Origin: Allodiplogaster sudhausi
Lineage: Eukaryota; Nematoda; Chromadorea; Rhabditida; Diplogasteridae
Assembly (NCBI GenBank): GCA_945643635.1
Contig: CALZFC010000026.1
Location: forward strand, 955,001-1,019,000
DNA: 64,000 nt
Reading direction: 5' to 3'
Below are positions 12,641-24,164 of the stretch, piece by piece. Position 1 is the first letter of the stretch; each line of letters opens with the position of its first letter. The position numbers and the translations under genes are program-made. The notes under the pieces are model-generated. The model ran no database searches. It saw only the letters and a program-made list of their open reading frames with translations, and was not told the origin of the DNA.

Positions 12641-15600
12641 CTAGAACATTCCGAGCGCAAAGTTGGGATTGTAGAGATTCTGGCAGACGGACGAGCACAT
12701 CGTGTTGCAGAATGCCTTGCGCGTCTCGACAATTCCGCCTGATTGATTGTGAGTGAGTAAAGTCCGACCATTCTAGGTTGCGTCAGAGTTTGACGAGAGG
12801 GAAGAAAAAATTGACTACTACTCCGATGTCTTTGTTCTGACCAAGTGGAATGGACCGGATGATCGTGTTGCCTGTAAGCTCGTTCTCGACACGGCACGTA
12901 TACTCGCCAGGGTCAGAAGACGGGTCATAGTTCTTGATCTCGAGGATAGCACCATCCTCATAGAGAGCCGTCTTCTCGGCTATAAAGTCAAAGTATTCTT
13001 TTTTGTTTCTGATTCTTAATAAGTTTTCAACAATGATATTGAGGAGAAAAAGAACCGAATCCATTGACACTTTGCCAGATTTTTCAGTCATAAGAAAAGG
13101 CCTTTCTCCACACTCTAGGCTATAGTGGGTGGCTTGAAGAGAGACCACTTGCAGAGGGAGTATGTTTCCTTTTCTGCAGCTTGTCGCAGAGGTCATTCAT
13201 TCATTCTCTTCTCATGTATATATTATGGACACTTTCAGTTTCACATGCGAGCCCTTTCGTCTCTGTAAATAGTGGCTGCGGTACGCGAGGCACAAGCGCT
13301 CTTTCTTTAGAATCTTTCCTTTTTGCAAGGCCATCCACACTTTCATGTGCTGGATGGCTCTGTAGCGAGGGAAAAAAGACCATCCTACGTAGAATATGTA
13401 CATACATATGTATGCATGTACAAGCTGGTCCAGTTGGAACCTGCTTATTGAAAGAGCGTTATGCGGGAACCAACCAATCCAGCTGCCTAACGGGAGCTTC
13501 CATGTACTTGTTATTTTTGCTTTATAAACACAAGAATCTACGTGAGAAAGATTAGTCACAAAGAAGCATGGAATCTGATGGTTTTCAGCGAAAACAAGAG
13601 GCTCATTTGTATCAGGTTCATTTTGGGAACTTTGGAGGAAGAGCGAGAGAGAGAGAGAGAGAAAGAGAGATAGAGAAAGAGAGTGACAGAAAGTGACTGA
13701 GAATGAGAAAAACATAAAGAAAAAGAAAATCTGACGAATGTGCTGGATGGTCGCTCCGTGCCTGATCCAAGTGGTGCGAATGCGCTCGCCCTCCTCATGA
13801 TGCACTCGGCACGAGATGTTGACTGCGGCCGTTGCGAGAATGTCCGAGACGTGGCTGTTCTGATCCACGAAACGGAGTTCGCCTCAAACAGATTTACACA
13901 TTGTAACATAATAAGTATCTTCACTTACTACATCCATGTTTGTAACAACAATACATTGTAACATAATAAGTATCTTTACTTACTACATCCATGTTTGTAA
14001 CAACAATACATTGTAACATAATAAGTATGTTTACCTACTACTTCCACTTTTCTAACAATACAAATCGTTTTTAATCGCTATATTGGAAGAAGAACAACGC
14101 ACTCTACTTTTCGAAGATAACTGCTTGTAATCTAATGCCTCTGCCAACATATTGCACACATTCGAGCAAGTACACGTCGGTCGGATAATGCAATAATATC
14201 TTCTTACTTACCATTAGTCTCGATGCTCGCCTTTCTTTCTCTTTCTCCGCAACGACTAAAAAGTTACACAACGTCGAGAGCGGAATGTATCCATTTTCAG
14301 GCCGAATTCACGAGTCTCCTTCATCCTTTCCATTCTCTCTCTCTCCCTCTCTTCCTCTCTGAGAATGTGCTTGGTTCGGCTCTTCTTTTGAGTTAGATCA
14401 TCTCTACAGCATGGCAGTGGCACCATCTGACACAGCATCATAAAGAAGCAGTGACTCGGCCAGTCTCGGGGGCGCGTTAGTGGGTGGGGGGGGGGGGGGG
14501 TTATCAAAGAGTTCCCATGCACACTAAACCAGTTGAACGACTTTGCAAGGGCTTGGATCATCAAAATTAATTTCATATTTTCGCAATGAATCAATCAATA
14601 TTAATGCTACTGCTGTACACACAGCGCAGATAGTATTGCGAGACCGCATTATCAATCTGAACTATTTAGTTCGCCTCCTGTGGAACTAAATAGTTCACCC
14701 TGACGCTACAATCGATAGTTCTGTGTATAACGTAAAAATTCAGCGAGGCCGAACTATTGCGCGCAACCCGTCATTTCCCCCCCCCCTGCCATCTGCTTGC
14801 TCTCCCCTCCTCATTAGCTCATTGATTCTTCCAAACATCCCATCTTTCACCATATTACGCTCGCACTGTAATTAACACAAAAAAATATGCAAAGAGCTGC
14901 CCAGGCCGTCCTAGCAGGCTGCAGTTTTTCTGCCTGCTCAGGTAACTGCGCTGTTCAGTCAGCCGCAGCAGAGTCATCAACCCAGCTGGGAGCGGAGGAT
15001 ATCATTGAGTTAACAAAATAGGAGAGTTACCCAAAGGAAATAGCGCAACCGACATCAGCCGGCCTTTTTCGACTGCACATTTATATGGGACTGCGAGAAG
15101 GGCAGGGCGAGATGAAGGAGCGAGTAAACGATAGTCGACCTTGGCCCTGATAGTTTGCTGTCGACTGGCATGAGAGTTACGCCAGGGCGAACTATCAAAC
15201 TGAACTATTCGCAGCGATAGTTCTGAATTATCTGCGCTATGTGTAAAGCGTTTAGGGAGTGGAAGTAGAATGCTTTGTAAGACGACCTCATATGCTCTTC
15301 ACTTTTTTGTTGTGATGGCTAATAGAAGTTTGTCATTATTAAATAAATTAGAAGATTGCCAAACTGAAGAAGATGATGTCGACAGCCGTCCTGAGTGTAT
15401 GATTGGCGCCCACGGTGGCCATGCAAGTGTAGACGCCCGAGTCGGTCGCAGAGCCATTGCGGATGCTCAGCACAATGTTGAAGGCGTCCAGCTTGGTCAC
15501 CTCCACATTTCCAGTTCTGTTAAAGGAGATCATAAGGGAAAAGCTCCTACCACGATTGGCGGCCCGATCACTTAAAAGTACGGTGTTAGCAATCCTCAGA

Positions 15601-16570
15601 AATGGAGCTACTGCATCAGGCTTCTCTCCCCAGAAACTTGTGGTATGGACAACAGAGCACGTGAGCCTATGTGTTAAGAAAAACCGGGCCAAAGTAGGTT
15701 GCTAAAACCATATGTATAAATTTCACTGGCAGTTATGGAATGGCCTTGCAAGCCACGATTGAGCTCCACCCAATTCCCTTTGAACATGGCTGGAAGATAA
15801 AATATTCGCGAATACAAAGTAGATAATCATGTTAATTTCCTCAGGGCAGAGATATTTTTGTGACTTCGGGACAATTGCAATCTAAGGTTCTAGCTCAAGC
15901 CGACCAAATAAGTCGAAAAAACAAGACACTATTAAATTCGCCTTAGATCTCCTTTAAATGTTACGTACATTTCGACAAATGCATGTAGTAGAATGAAGGA
16001 TATTTTCATCTCTTTTGCCGAATTTTCCCGTCTGCTCTAACAGCAGCTGTCGGCAGAGTGTTTTCGAACTCGGAGCACTGATCTTACGATTGGCAATAGA
16101 TCAAACTGGGATCATTTAGTGCGAACACTCAAGGCTGAGCACCACGAGTGTTTTGTGCACGTGGAGAGACACTACTTTTTTTCTTCATGACATTTCTAAA
16201 ACAAAAATATTAGACTGGTTCTAAAAAAAGAAGAAGAAGAAAAAGAAGCAGAAACAAACTTGTGAATGCCACTGTGCTTGGTCCAGATGAGGCCAGCCTT
16301 GGTCTCCTCGACGCCGTCCAGCTTGCAGATGAGCTGCACATCACTGCGCACCGGCTGCTGCACCGGATTCAGCGTCGGCGTCACCGTTAACGATACACCT
16401 TGAAATATCTTCATTTTCTTTTCTTAATTATGCAGTAAACAGTAAAATATGTTGTTTATTGCTTCAGTCATTTTGTTAAATAAAAAAGCATTACTACTAC
16501 TAAATTAACCTTGAGCAACGTGAACAGCGAAAGCGAGTGTGGCGAGAATTGTGAACAATTTAGTAGTCAT
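12641..16570 (-). CDS. Secreted two-immunoglobulin-domain protein, ZIG-like
   Basis: Six exons on the minus strand (16510-16570, 16260-16398, 15365-15516, 13736-13882, 12842-12979, 12641-12738) join with consistent phase into 244 codons. The first exon is a signal peptide (Met-Thr-Thr-Lys, then a Leu/Ala-rich core). Ig domain 1 has Cys (LICK), Trp (LIWTK) and the SGVYTC motif. Ig domain 2 has Cys (NISCR), Trp (TTWIR) and DPGEYTC. The C-terminus is short with three further Cys. There is no membrane helix or GPI-like tail. Two Ig domains, secretion and about 240-260 residues match the ZIG proteins that maintain axon position in Caenorhabditis; which zig gene it corresponds to cannot be said. 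A 626-bp MITE sits in the large intron between exons 3 and 4. A truncated copy of this gene lies at 24,665-24,937. Confidence 0.75.
13898..14062. repeat. 55-bp tandem repeat, about 3 copies, intronic
   Basis: Units start at 13,898, 13,953 and 14,008, each beginning ACATTGTAACATAATAAGTA. The first two are nearly identical and the third is diverged. The array lies just upstream of exon 4 of the two-Ig gene (within intron 3 on the minus strand). Confidence 0.85.
14618..15243. mobile_element. TA-flanked MITE, 626 bp (family T1, copy 1)
   Basis: Ends are inverted repeats CACACAGCGCAGATAGT (left) and CACATAGCGCAGATAAT (right, reverse complement), each bordered outside by TA (14,616-14,617 and 15,244-15,245). 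About 150 bp at each end is packed with the word GAACTAT or its reverse complement ATAGTTC, at least eight times in both orientations. The middle holds about 350 bp of unrelated sequence. No coding capacity. It lies in an intron of the two-Ig gene. Related copies with the same type of terminus are at 17,446-18,857, 40,754-40,870 and 57,247-57,605. TA target duplication suggests Tc1/mariner-like mobilisation (inference). Confidence 0.75.
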
Positions 16571-16669
16571 CTCGTGCTCTTGAAACCGGCTGAGTTTGTG
16601 GAAACTGATCCTGAGGGACACTGAGAGGAAGTGAGCAAGTAGCCAGAGGCCAATGGCTTTTCCGATCTT

Positions 16670-16830
16670 TCTCTCTTTCTCTCTCTCTCTCTTTTCTCTG
16701 TCTCTCTTCTCTCTTCTCTCTCTCCCGCTCTCTACCTCTCTCTCTCTCTTCTCTCTTTCTGTCCAATCGCCGTGCCGTCTACTTCAGAGAGAGCAAAAGT
16801 GATCTCATTCCTCTCTTGCTCTCTCTTTCT
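16670..16830. repeat. CT-rich tract upstream of the two-Ig gene
   Basis: Pyrimidine tract 100-260 bp upstream of the start codon at 16,570. The same tract, with flanking unique sequence, accompanies the truncated copy of the gene at 25,015-25,100, so it was part of the duplicated promoter segment. Confidence 0.7.
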
Positions 16831-16839
16831 CATTCTTCT

Positions 16840-17445
16840 ATACTCTCTCAATGCTTCTCTGACCTAGTGAAATATTCGGCTCCTTTGAACTAGAACGAAG
16901 CGCCGACTCTTTTTTTTTGCTCGTGACCGCTTGCAAGACCCCAAGAAACTTCAAAACAATTTCACATTATACTCGCAAAGTGACAACTAACAATTTATAA
17001 GGTAATATCGATTTGTTTCTACGTTGTAATTTGCAGAAATCTATAATTGGTATTTGAATTCAAATGAAAATTTTTTTGCATAACATGTCGACATTCTTCG
17101 GAGCTATGTTTTAAAATGCTTTCATAAATATTTTTTTTCTAACACGTACCGTTTTGCAAATTTAAAAGCAGCACTGGCATGTGATGAATTTTTCCAGTTT
17201 CTGACAACTGTAAAGGGCCGGTTCTACGAGTTGGCCATCGCAGAACTTCCCCAGTTGCGATACTGGCAACTGCCATCACGGTTGGTTCTTTTCTGTGATT
17301 TCTCATATTTTATTACCAACAGTCATGGAAACAGTGAAGTTTATTTGAAGCAGCTAATTATTTCAATATAGCCGTGCATGGATTATATAATATCTTACAA
17401 ATGAGACAATAGTATTCAACTGAATTGGTTGCTATTCATCAACTA
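16840..17445. other. Intergenic stretch without recognised gene
   Basis: AT-rich sequence with poly-T runs. No open frame with coding character or splice-phase support was seen on either strand. Confidence 0.6.
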
Positions 17446-17855
17446 CGCACAGAGAAGAAAGTCTTGTGGGACAAGACATTCAGGCTATACATTATGTCCG
17501 CGATTGCCTCTGAGACATGAATGTTCAGTCCCACTAGACAGCAAATGTCTAGCCGCGTATGTCCAAACATACGAGACATGGCCGGCTAGACTGAATGTCT
17601 TGTCCGATTGGACATAATGTCTAGCCGGTCGATATCGCGCTGCGCGCGCCCCCTCCCGTTCTTGTTTCTTCTTGCTTTGCTTTGCATCATCATTTCAGAT
17701 CTATCCAATGCATTATATGTAGTACAGGAAATAGTTTTTAATCGACCACATATTCAACAGACATCGTGAAACAAAACAAGCGAGCAAGGGAAGGGAACGG
17801 GCGGAAGTCTGAGGTAGAAGGGGGAGGGAAGGCGGCATGAGGAGAGAGTCGGTGG

Positions 17856-18346
17856 CTACTCGGCAGCGTTGACGATGAGCGGCAGGACCATGAGCTCGGG
17901 CGCCGCGCAGTCACGGCGCGCGCGTCCGTGTCCTCCTTCGTGGCCAGCAATTGGTATTCATGGCTCTGCTCACATCCGAGGCGAGAACGACGATCTTGTC
18001 GGTCTTGGCGGCGCCGTTCTGGCGGAGGACGTCGTTGCGGAGAGTGTAGCTGGGCTCGACGAAGGCGTGCACCGGATTCACGCGATACAGTATCCGAGAT
18101 ATCCGAGCACTTCACCTGCAAACAAATCAATGCTTTATAAGGAATATATGCTCTGATGATTCCAAATGAAGACCTTGATGGCGCGGCGCTTGTCGGCGGT
18201 GTTGAGGACGGAGACCTGCGAGAGTCCGCCGGCGGCCTTGAAGCGAAGGTCGGAGGGCGCGAGCTGGAGCTGCATGGGCACAACGGCAGTCGGAACGAGG
18301 AGAGGCTGGGAAGCGGGCTGAGAAGGCGCTGCACGATCAGCAGATG
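17856..18346 (-). pseudogene. Broken major-sperm-protein (MSP) domain gene
   Basis: Minus strand, two exons: 18,174-18,346 and 17,856-18,115, split by a 58-bp intron (acceptor TTTGCAG). Exon 1 encodes the first strands of an MSP fold (QLQLAPSDLRFKAAGG, then VLNTADKRRAIK). Exon 2 continues VKCSDIS, then YRVNPVHAFVEP, then KTDKIVVLAS, and ends APELMVLPLIVNAAE-stop. These blocks lie in three different frames, so at least three small indels break the gene. Length and end fit small sperm-specific SSP-like proteins more than full-length MSP. MSP-domain proteins of this kind are nematode sperm proteins. No intact start is visible: an in-frame stop lies just upstream at the hairpin. Sequencing indels could mimic some of the breaks. 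It sits wholly inside the TA-flanked element at 17,446-18,857. Confidence 0.7.
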
Positions 18347-18347
18347 G

Positions 18348-18399
18348 TGCTTTTTAAGCTCTGCTTTGCGCCAGCGCGCCAAGCAGAGCTTAAAAAGCA
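18348..18399. repeat. Perfect 19-bp hairpin with 14-nt loop
   Basis: Arms 18,348-18,366 (TGCTTTTTAAGCTCTGCTT) and 18,381-18,399 are exact reverse complements. It lies immediately upstream of the MSP-domain remnant on the minus strand. Function unknown; it may be a nested foldback element or a replication-slippage product. Confidence 0.9.
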
Positions 18400-18958
18400 A
18401 ACTTAACCAGTTTAGTCACCGCGATACGGCCGTGTGAATAGGGCACCGCGTCCATCAGACGGCACCCGCAACTCGTAACCTGCAACATTGCCGCAAAGTT
18501 CTCTGAAGATCTCGCTTAAGGCAGCCGTCAACAGACGTGTTGGCGATCGCGCGCCGACCTGGGAAGGAAAAAACAAACATAATAACAGCTAAAGTAATAT
18601 GGAAAACAACATTATAATCGTGCCTATTTTTCAGTTTTTTTTCTGAATTTTACAGTCCGTGTGTAGCTATACGCTTTCGAATATTTCTGTAACGGCCAAA
18701 AAATCCTAGACATATAAGACATTCACGTTCCGCGAAATTTCTAGACATTGAAGTCTTGTGGGATTAGACTTTACTGAGCTAGACATGCGATCTCTTAGAC
18801 ATATCTCTGGACATTCCGGGCTAGACATTTTATGTCTAAGACATTCTTTTCTGTGTGTACTTTGACTGCATATAATGTCTAGAATAAAATCACAACTAAA
18901 ATTCTTCGCTATAAACCTCGTCATTTTCTTCAGCTTATTCGTCCTCGTTGTCAAGAAG

Positions 18959-20723
18959 CTATGAGAAGTCATCGACTGGCTCTAGCTCGACATCGCTCTC
19001 ATCTTCCTGTCCGTCATTGAAGTTCTTCCGAGAAGGAGCGCGTGCAATCGATCGGCGAATAAGGTGAGCTTCGGCAATTATCTCCTAACTGGATTGAAAT
19101 GGTTTTATATTGCCAATTTCCTTACATATCTTGGAATGAAGATACCTATAGTTGTATGAAGGTGGGGCCGTAGACGGCTTGGTCCCTGTACATCTTCCTC
19201 GTCTTGTTGCACAACCGCTTTGTGCCGACTTGCTTAATTTGCCCATCGACAAATTTGCGCTTTCGGCTATTCCATGCAATGATCGCAAGCTTCATTCGAA
19301 GATTTGTTCCTTCTTTCGAAAAAAAAAAATGATCCTTTGGGCAGAATCGGACACAGAATCCATGGAAAGATTCAGCCTGAGTTGCTTTTATTCATTTTGT
19401 GGTGTGAAATAATTTAGAATAAGTACCTGCGATGTGGTCAAAAATGGAGAAGTCCGATCAACGTCATCGGCCTGTCCTTCAAAATACTCTTCGACCCATT
19501 CTCTTGCAACTTTGGGAAGCTTTTTGTAATCTTGTGGGAGTGGGCCATGCGTGCAGCTCGTGAATGTTGGGAAACAAGCGCTCTAAATCTTTGTTTACTC
19601 CTTCGCTTAGTCTAAATTTAATACCTTTGGCAACTGATGTAGTCCGTCGAAGTGATTCAACGTGGTGAGATCTTTCTGTATCCATTAGAAGTTGATAGCA
19701 CTGCGCCAACTATGTCGAGTGAAACAGCATATACATAGCTTCTCCTTGGGTGACCCTCCAGAAGTTGGGACTTTTCGGCTGTTTGTCAATTTCCGTTGGT
19801 GATCTCTGTTGACTCGACATGTCGATTCCACTTGGATCACTGCTCCCTCCGTTTTTATAACAACCTTCAAAATGTGCCTACACATACGTATTCAAACAGT
19901 ACATAAAGTCTTTGAAATAATATTTGATTTGAAAAAATAGAATTCTAAACTAAAACTAACATCACAAACGTCCTACTTGGCTTATCATATGCAGTCGCGA
20001 AAAAGATCTGCTAGCAGTTCGAGTTTAAAAATTCCGTATTTTGCAGACGACTCGATGCAGAACGTGCTCGTGTCCTGGGAGAAGACGTCATTCGACTCGC
20101 ATTCGCTTTCATCCTGAAGGTGAGGTGGTTTTTTTTAATTCATTTAAATTTTAATTGTTATGTACCTACCTCAGTCACTTGCTCGTTTGATTCCTCTTTG
20201 TATATCGGTGTCAGAGTTGGTGGTTGCGCCAATTTCGGCATTGCAGGAATCGGTTGATAAGGGCGAGAGAGAGGAGATGGAGCTTGAGGGCATGGCGTGG
20301 ACGAGCTGGTGTTGGGAGGATTCGTGAGGGGGTCGGCAAGGTCCGGGCAGTGAGAAGGAGCTGGCTGTCGCTGTCTGCCCTTTCTCGTGAGCCAGAAGGT
20401 CCCTAAAGTTTAATTTTTTTTATCTTTTTACTTTATCTGCCCCTTTGGCACGCCGGCACGGTGCGTTCGCGGTAAACCCGATGCCGGTGTCTGACCAAAG
20501 AGACTATAGAATTATTGTATGCATAAAAATTATGACTTACCTGTATTGTTTTGACATTGCATGGTAGAGGCAAAGCTGTGGCGACGAGTATTAGACGCCC
20601 ATTGACTGTCCTTTGAAAGTTTCTGCTGTTAAAGTGGACGTGGCAGAGATATGGATCCAGAGAAAGGGAAAGGTTATGCGAGAGCATAGGCTCCTGGGAG
20701 GGGTTTCCTTTGCAGATCTCCAT
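18959..20723 (-). CDS. Unrecognised multi-exon gene, partly broken
   Basis: Minus-strand exons with coding character: 20541-20723 (ATG start, 61 codons, GTAAGT donor); 20432-20503 (24 codons); about 20170-20402 (Pro/Ser-rich, ends VTE before GTAGGT); about 20040-20115 (DESECESNDVF); about 19640-19822; about 19444-19580 (VAREWVEEYFEGQADD); about 19150-19310 (RKRKFVDGQIKQVG); 18959-19075 (acidic tail ending VELEPVDDFS-stop). The exon at 19,640-19,822 has an in-frame stop between two plausible halves. The 19,444-19,580 exon changes frame relative to its neighbour. The 19,150-19,310 exon ends in a stop just before a GTATCT donor. The intron 20,403-20,431 would be only 29 nt. So the gene is a decaying copy, mis-modelled, or affected by indel errors. 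I recognise no domain. The acidic C-terminus and basic middle would suit a nuclear protein, but that is speculation. Confidence 0.45.
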
Positions 20724-21164
20724 AAGAGACCTTCAGGGGGATGATAGTGAATCTAGCCATTTCATATTCCATTCTTTTTCGTGCGCATACTACGCAGCAG
20801 AAGTAACAAACCATGGCTGACACTGACCTCATGCTTGAATGTCAGCCCATGTCACTCTATGATTACTGGCTAAAGGGCACAAGTTGACCACATTTTGTTT
20901 CACACTTTATTTGATGCATGGGAAAAAGCAAGTACGTGTTTATCGCAAAAATTATTCGACATCAACTTCAAAAAGGCCGGTGTAGATGCCATCTGATTCT
21001 GGCCACTTTTCTCGAATTAGCGAAACTTTATTTTTTAAACTTCCCGTTCAAAAGTCTTCTCATTTATTTAATTCTGAAGCGGAATACGACTCCTGAACTT
21101 CAAAATTACTCATGATCAACAAGAGTTCGGTCGGTCATGAGCATGTTCGCTAGCGTATTTTCGA

Positions 21165-21242
21165 AAAACGGGCCCTTCAGGGCCCAGGGCCTTCAGGGCC
21201 TTGGAAATTTGGGCCGGCCGGCTCGGGCCGGGCCGGGCCTCT
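21165..21242. repeat. GC-rich GGGCC tandem
   Basis: About 75 bp made of GGGCCTTCA and GGGCCGG repeats in an otherwise AT-rich region, followed at 21,298-21,326 by (CT)n. Confidence 0.7.
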
Positions 21243-21559
21243 TGCATCTCTGCTTATACCTCCCTCCCTCTTTATTTTACAACTTCTGGCTATCGTTTCT
21301 CTCTCTCTCTCTCTCTCTCTCTCTGTTATGGCTTCTCTTCGTTGGTTACTTACTTTTTGGCCATATCTGATCTGGGAAACAGATATCACGAGACACTAAT
21401 TTTTCGCCGGATACCTCCTTTCATCTATTTCAGGGACTGTTAGGGATTTAGTTTTCGTTTAATTCATTTTATACATCTACATCTGCGGTTTTTTAACAAC
21501 AGACATATGCATAAAGTAAGGAAGTGGCCGACTACCGCAGCTACATTAATTTTTTTTTG

Positions 21560-21960
21560 ACAAGTCTAATTGCATGATGCCCAGCAAACACTGTCATACA
21601 AGGAAGTGGCCGACGAGTACAGGTACATATACCTTACGGTTGACAAGTCTAATTGCATGATGCACATCAAACAAGGTCATACAAGGAAGTGGCCGACGAT
21701 ACATTTACATTTAACTTATGGTTTGACATGTATAATTGCATGATGCCCAGCAAACACTGTCATACAAGGAAGTGGCCGACGACCACAGGTACATTTAACC
21801 TACAGTTTGACAAGTCTAATTGCATGATGCACATCAAACAAGGTCATACAAGGAAGTGGCCGACGATACATTTACATTTAACTTACATTTACATTTAACT
21901 TATGGTTTGACATGTATAATTGCATGATGTTGAGCAAACACCGTCTTACAAGGATTCGTA
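21560..21960. repeat. About 84-bp tandem array in the upstream region of gene A
   Basis: Five units start at 21,560, 21,643, 21,726, 21,810 and 21,910. Each contains AATTGCATGATG and most contain GTCATACAAGGAAGTGGCC. Two sub-types alternate (CCCAGCAAACACTG versus CACATCAAACAAGG), so the real period is about 168 bp. The single-copy equivalent (AAGTGGCCAAA... then TGATGCTGAGCAAAC) lies upstream of genes C (about 30,215-30,275) and D (about 35,325-35,402), so the array arose by amplifying part of the conserved 5' flank. The 81-residue open frame through it is a repeat artefact. Confidence 0.85.
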
Positions 21961-22988
21961 GGTATGTATGTATACAAAAGCAAGTCTAACATCCATTCTT
22001 CCTGCGATATTATTGCGGTAGAGTAGACCATTCATACACTTTGTCGATACACAGATGGTCCTTATCCTCGTAGTCCAACGCGTAATCTTCTACATCTATG
22101 GCTGCTTTGTTGTGTTCGGAATTGTCTCCAACATGCTCATTGTCATTGCAACCATTCGTTCGAGGTTGGAGAAAAAGACGCGTTTAAAATTGATTCGCAG
22201 TTTGCTGCATTCTCTTAGCCTCTGAAAAGTAAAATTAGCCAAATCTAAATCATTAAGTTTTGTCTACCTTTAAGGATACTTCGAGGAACATGCAACATTC
22301 TCATTGCGAGTTGCTCCGTCCTGGACGCTCTGCATATGTGCGCCCACATCCCGATGGTGGTCGGCTTCTTCTCCGGCCACTTGTTCATCAACTCGTCATT
22401 GTGTTTTCATATAATGGTTATTTAAAGCTGAGATTCTAGACTGTCAGAGAATTCATTTCAAATTTTGTAATGTGCACTTAAATATGTAAAATTATATCAT
22501 TATTATGTTTAGACTGTTCCGCTTTTTGGCCTAGTTGGCGGCTCGATTGCAATGATCTCCATTGCGTTCGATCGTTTTCTCGCCTGCTTCGCACCTCAAT
22601 AGTGTGTTTTTTAAGCGAATGAGTTCATCAGAATGTTTGCAGCTATCAAAATAAGGATGCCCGACTTTACATCGGAACGCATCTCGTGGTCATCTTGGCC
22701 TATAGCTCTGTCCAACTAAAATTCGCCTATCAGCACCTTGGCAGCAGGTGGGAGCGGAATTGCTGAAAGGATAATGCTGAGAAAATGAGTCTTTAGATGA
22801 ATCTATTTTATTTTTAGTGACATCATTTGTGGCATACCTTCCGCTTTCCAAGGCCCGTCTGCGTTGTTCTACCGCCATGGACACTGCTAATCTATGGCGT
22901 CGTCGGAATTCGTCTTCGTTCTTTCGGTATGCGATGGGTAATGAGTTTCATATATAAGTAATGGGTTCGGATCGCATTTACTGCTTAA

Positions 22989-23262
22989 AGGAGCATTTCA
23001 CTGAATAATTAACACACGGTATAATGGACCAGGATCTATTCGCATCTCTCAAAAACATATGCACATCTAGAAAGTTTGAACCATTTTGTCCACTCGTTAG
23101 AAAGTTAACCGCACGCTAAAATATAACTCGGCCAACTTTTTTTACTGTTGCTGTTAGCCATCCTCTTATTGCTCACGCTCTCTAATCAGAAATATTTGAG
23201 GGCACACGTTTAAAATGTTCCAAATGTACTACTGTAGAAACATTCAGTGCATGTTTCCCCTT
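22989..23262. mobile_element. TTAA-type MITE, family T2, in intron 5 of gene A
   Basis: Left end AGGAGCATTTCACTGAAT follows TTAA at 22,985-22,988. The body matches the element at 6,398-6,674, including CTGTTAGCCA and the CACGCTCTCTAA block. The right end (GTGCATGTTTCCCC, then GTTAAT) is degraded. Gene C carries a shortened version at the same intron position, so the insertion predates the A/C duplication. Confidence 0.65.
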
Positions 23263-23689
23263 TGGTTAATAAGCATGTAAATCTAGCTTCATCGAATGCA
23301 CTGGCGAAGATCTTCCGCTCCCTGATAATCGTTGCGATGACAGTGGCATGTGGCTGGTTCGCGACCTTTGCGTGCGGCCTGCTCTTCTTCAACTTCGTTC
23401 AAGATGGAAACACTGTCTTTGTAGTCAGCCTTGCCGCGGGGCTCTTTGTTAACACGGCTATGTGTGCCAACTTTGCAATCTTCTGGATCACGAGGATCGG
23501 AGAGAGATTTTCCGTGTTTACTAACGTCACTCTGAAACGAAGAGTGTACAACCTTTGGCTGGTAAAAAACTAGTTGCATTTATTAGAGATTGCCAACTTG
23601 TGCTTTTGCAATATAAGACGGTATATTTAAAAGCAAAATACAATAGTATATAATTTTCATATATTTGCAATACATGACGCAATGTTTAA

Positions 23690-24164
23690 AGGAGCATGAA
23701 CACCCAAAACTCCTGCGTGGAAAACTCCAAAACTTTTATTATGACATTTGTACTGTAAACACTATTCACGGACTCGTAAAAACGTTTAAAAAAGTTTTCA
23801 AAGTGAAACTTCTGCTTTGATATTTTTATATTTCATCGGGAATCTTTGCAGAACACCATCAAACCAGAACAAGAATTAGGAAAAAGCTATTTTCGTTTAT
23901 TTGGGCATTGCAAGAGATTCGTTTAAAAAATATTTTCCCGTCTATGAGCCGTTGGTAAATATACTGGAGTTTAATTTCTGCAAAATATACAAAGAATAGA
24001 AATCTACCGTATCGCACCAAAATTTCTCTGGTGCAGGAACGTTTTTTGTATGCAAACTCCTCGTGAATGCTGCACTTTTAAATCTTTTTACTTTGCTGAA
24101 GTGTTCACATGAAGGACATAGACGTAATCGCTTAAGTCATGAAAAAATTGAGTTTCATGCTCCT
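23690..24164. mobile_element. TTAA-flanked MITE, 475 bp (family T3, copy 1) in intron 6 of gene A
   Basis: Inverted ends AGGAGCATGAA, flanked by TTAA at 23,686-23,689 and 24,165-24,168. The paralogous introns of genes B, C and D read GACGCAATGTTTAAGAACA or a close variant with no insertion, so they are the empty site. The filled site has exactly one duplicated TTAA. No coding capacity. Copies 2 and 3 are at 32,915-33,421 and 59,855-60,375. Confidence 0.85.

Larger units (their letters stand above)
17446..18857. mobile_element. TA-flanked element, 1.4 kb, enclosing an MSP-domain remnant (family T1, copy 2)
   Basis: Left end CGCACAGAGAAGAAAGTCTT at 17,446 and right end (reverse complement) CACACAGAAAAGAATGTCTT ending at 18,857 are imperfect inverted repeats, bordered outside by TA (17,444-17,445 and 18,858-18,859). 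Both ends (17,446-17,635 and about 18,705-18,857) are filled with many copies of the word AGACATT/AATGTCT in both orientations, often joined to CTAGCC. Between them lies about 1 kb that includes a broken MSP-domain gene (17,856-18,346) and a perfect hairpin (18,348-18,399). Alternatively two smaller elements happen to flank the gene. The shared termini with copies 1, 3 and 4 favour one element. Confidence 0.6.

Noticed and set aside
13212..13868. 218-codon minus-strand open frame
   Set aside because: Only its first 46 codons belong to an exon (Ig domain 2, 13,736-13,882); the rest is intron with a GA tract.
17738..18400. 220-codon minus-strand Arg-rich open frame
   Set aside because: Most of it is out of frame with the MSP-domain blocks; high GC keeps all frames open.
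21653..21898. 81-codon repeat protein upstream of gene A
   Set aside because: It is a run through the 84-bp tandem array, whose single-copy relatives upstream of C and D are not open in this frame.
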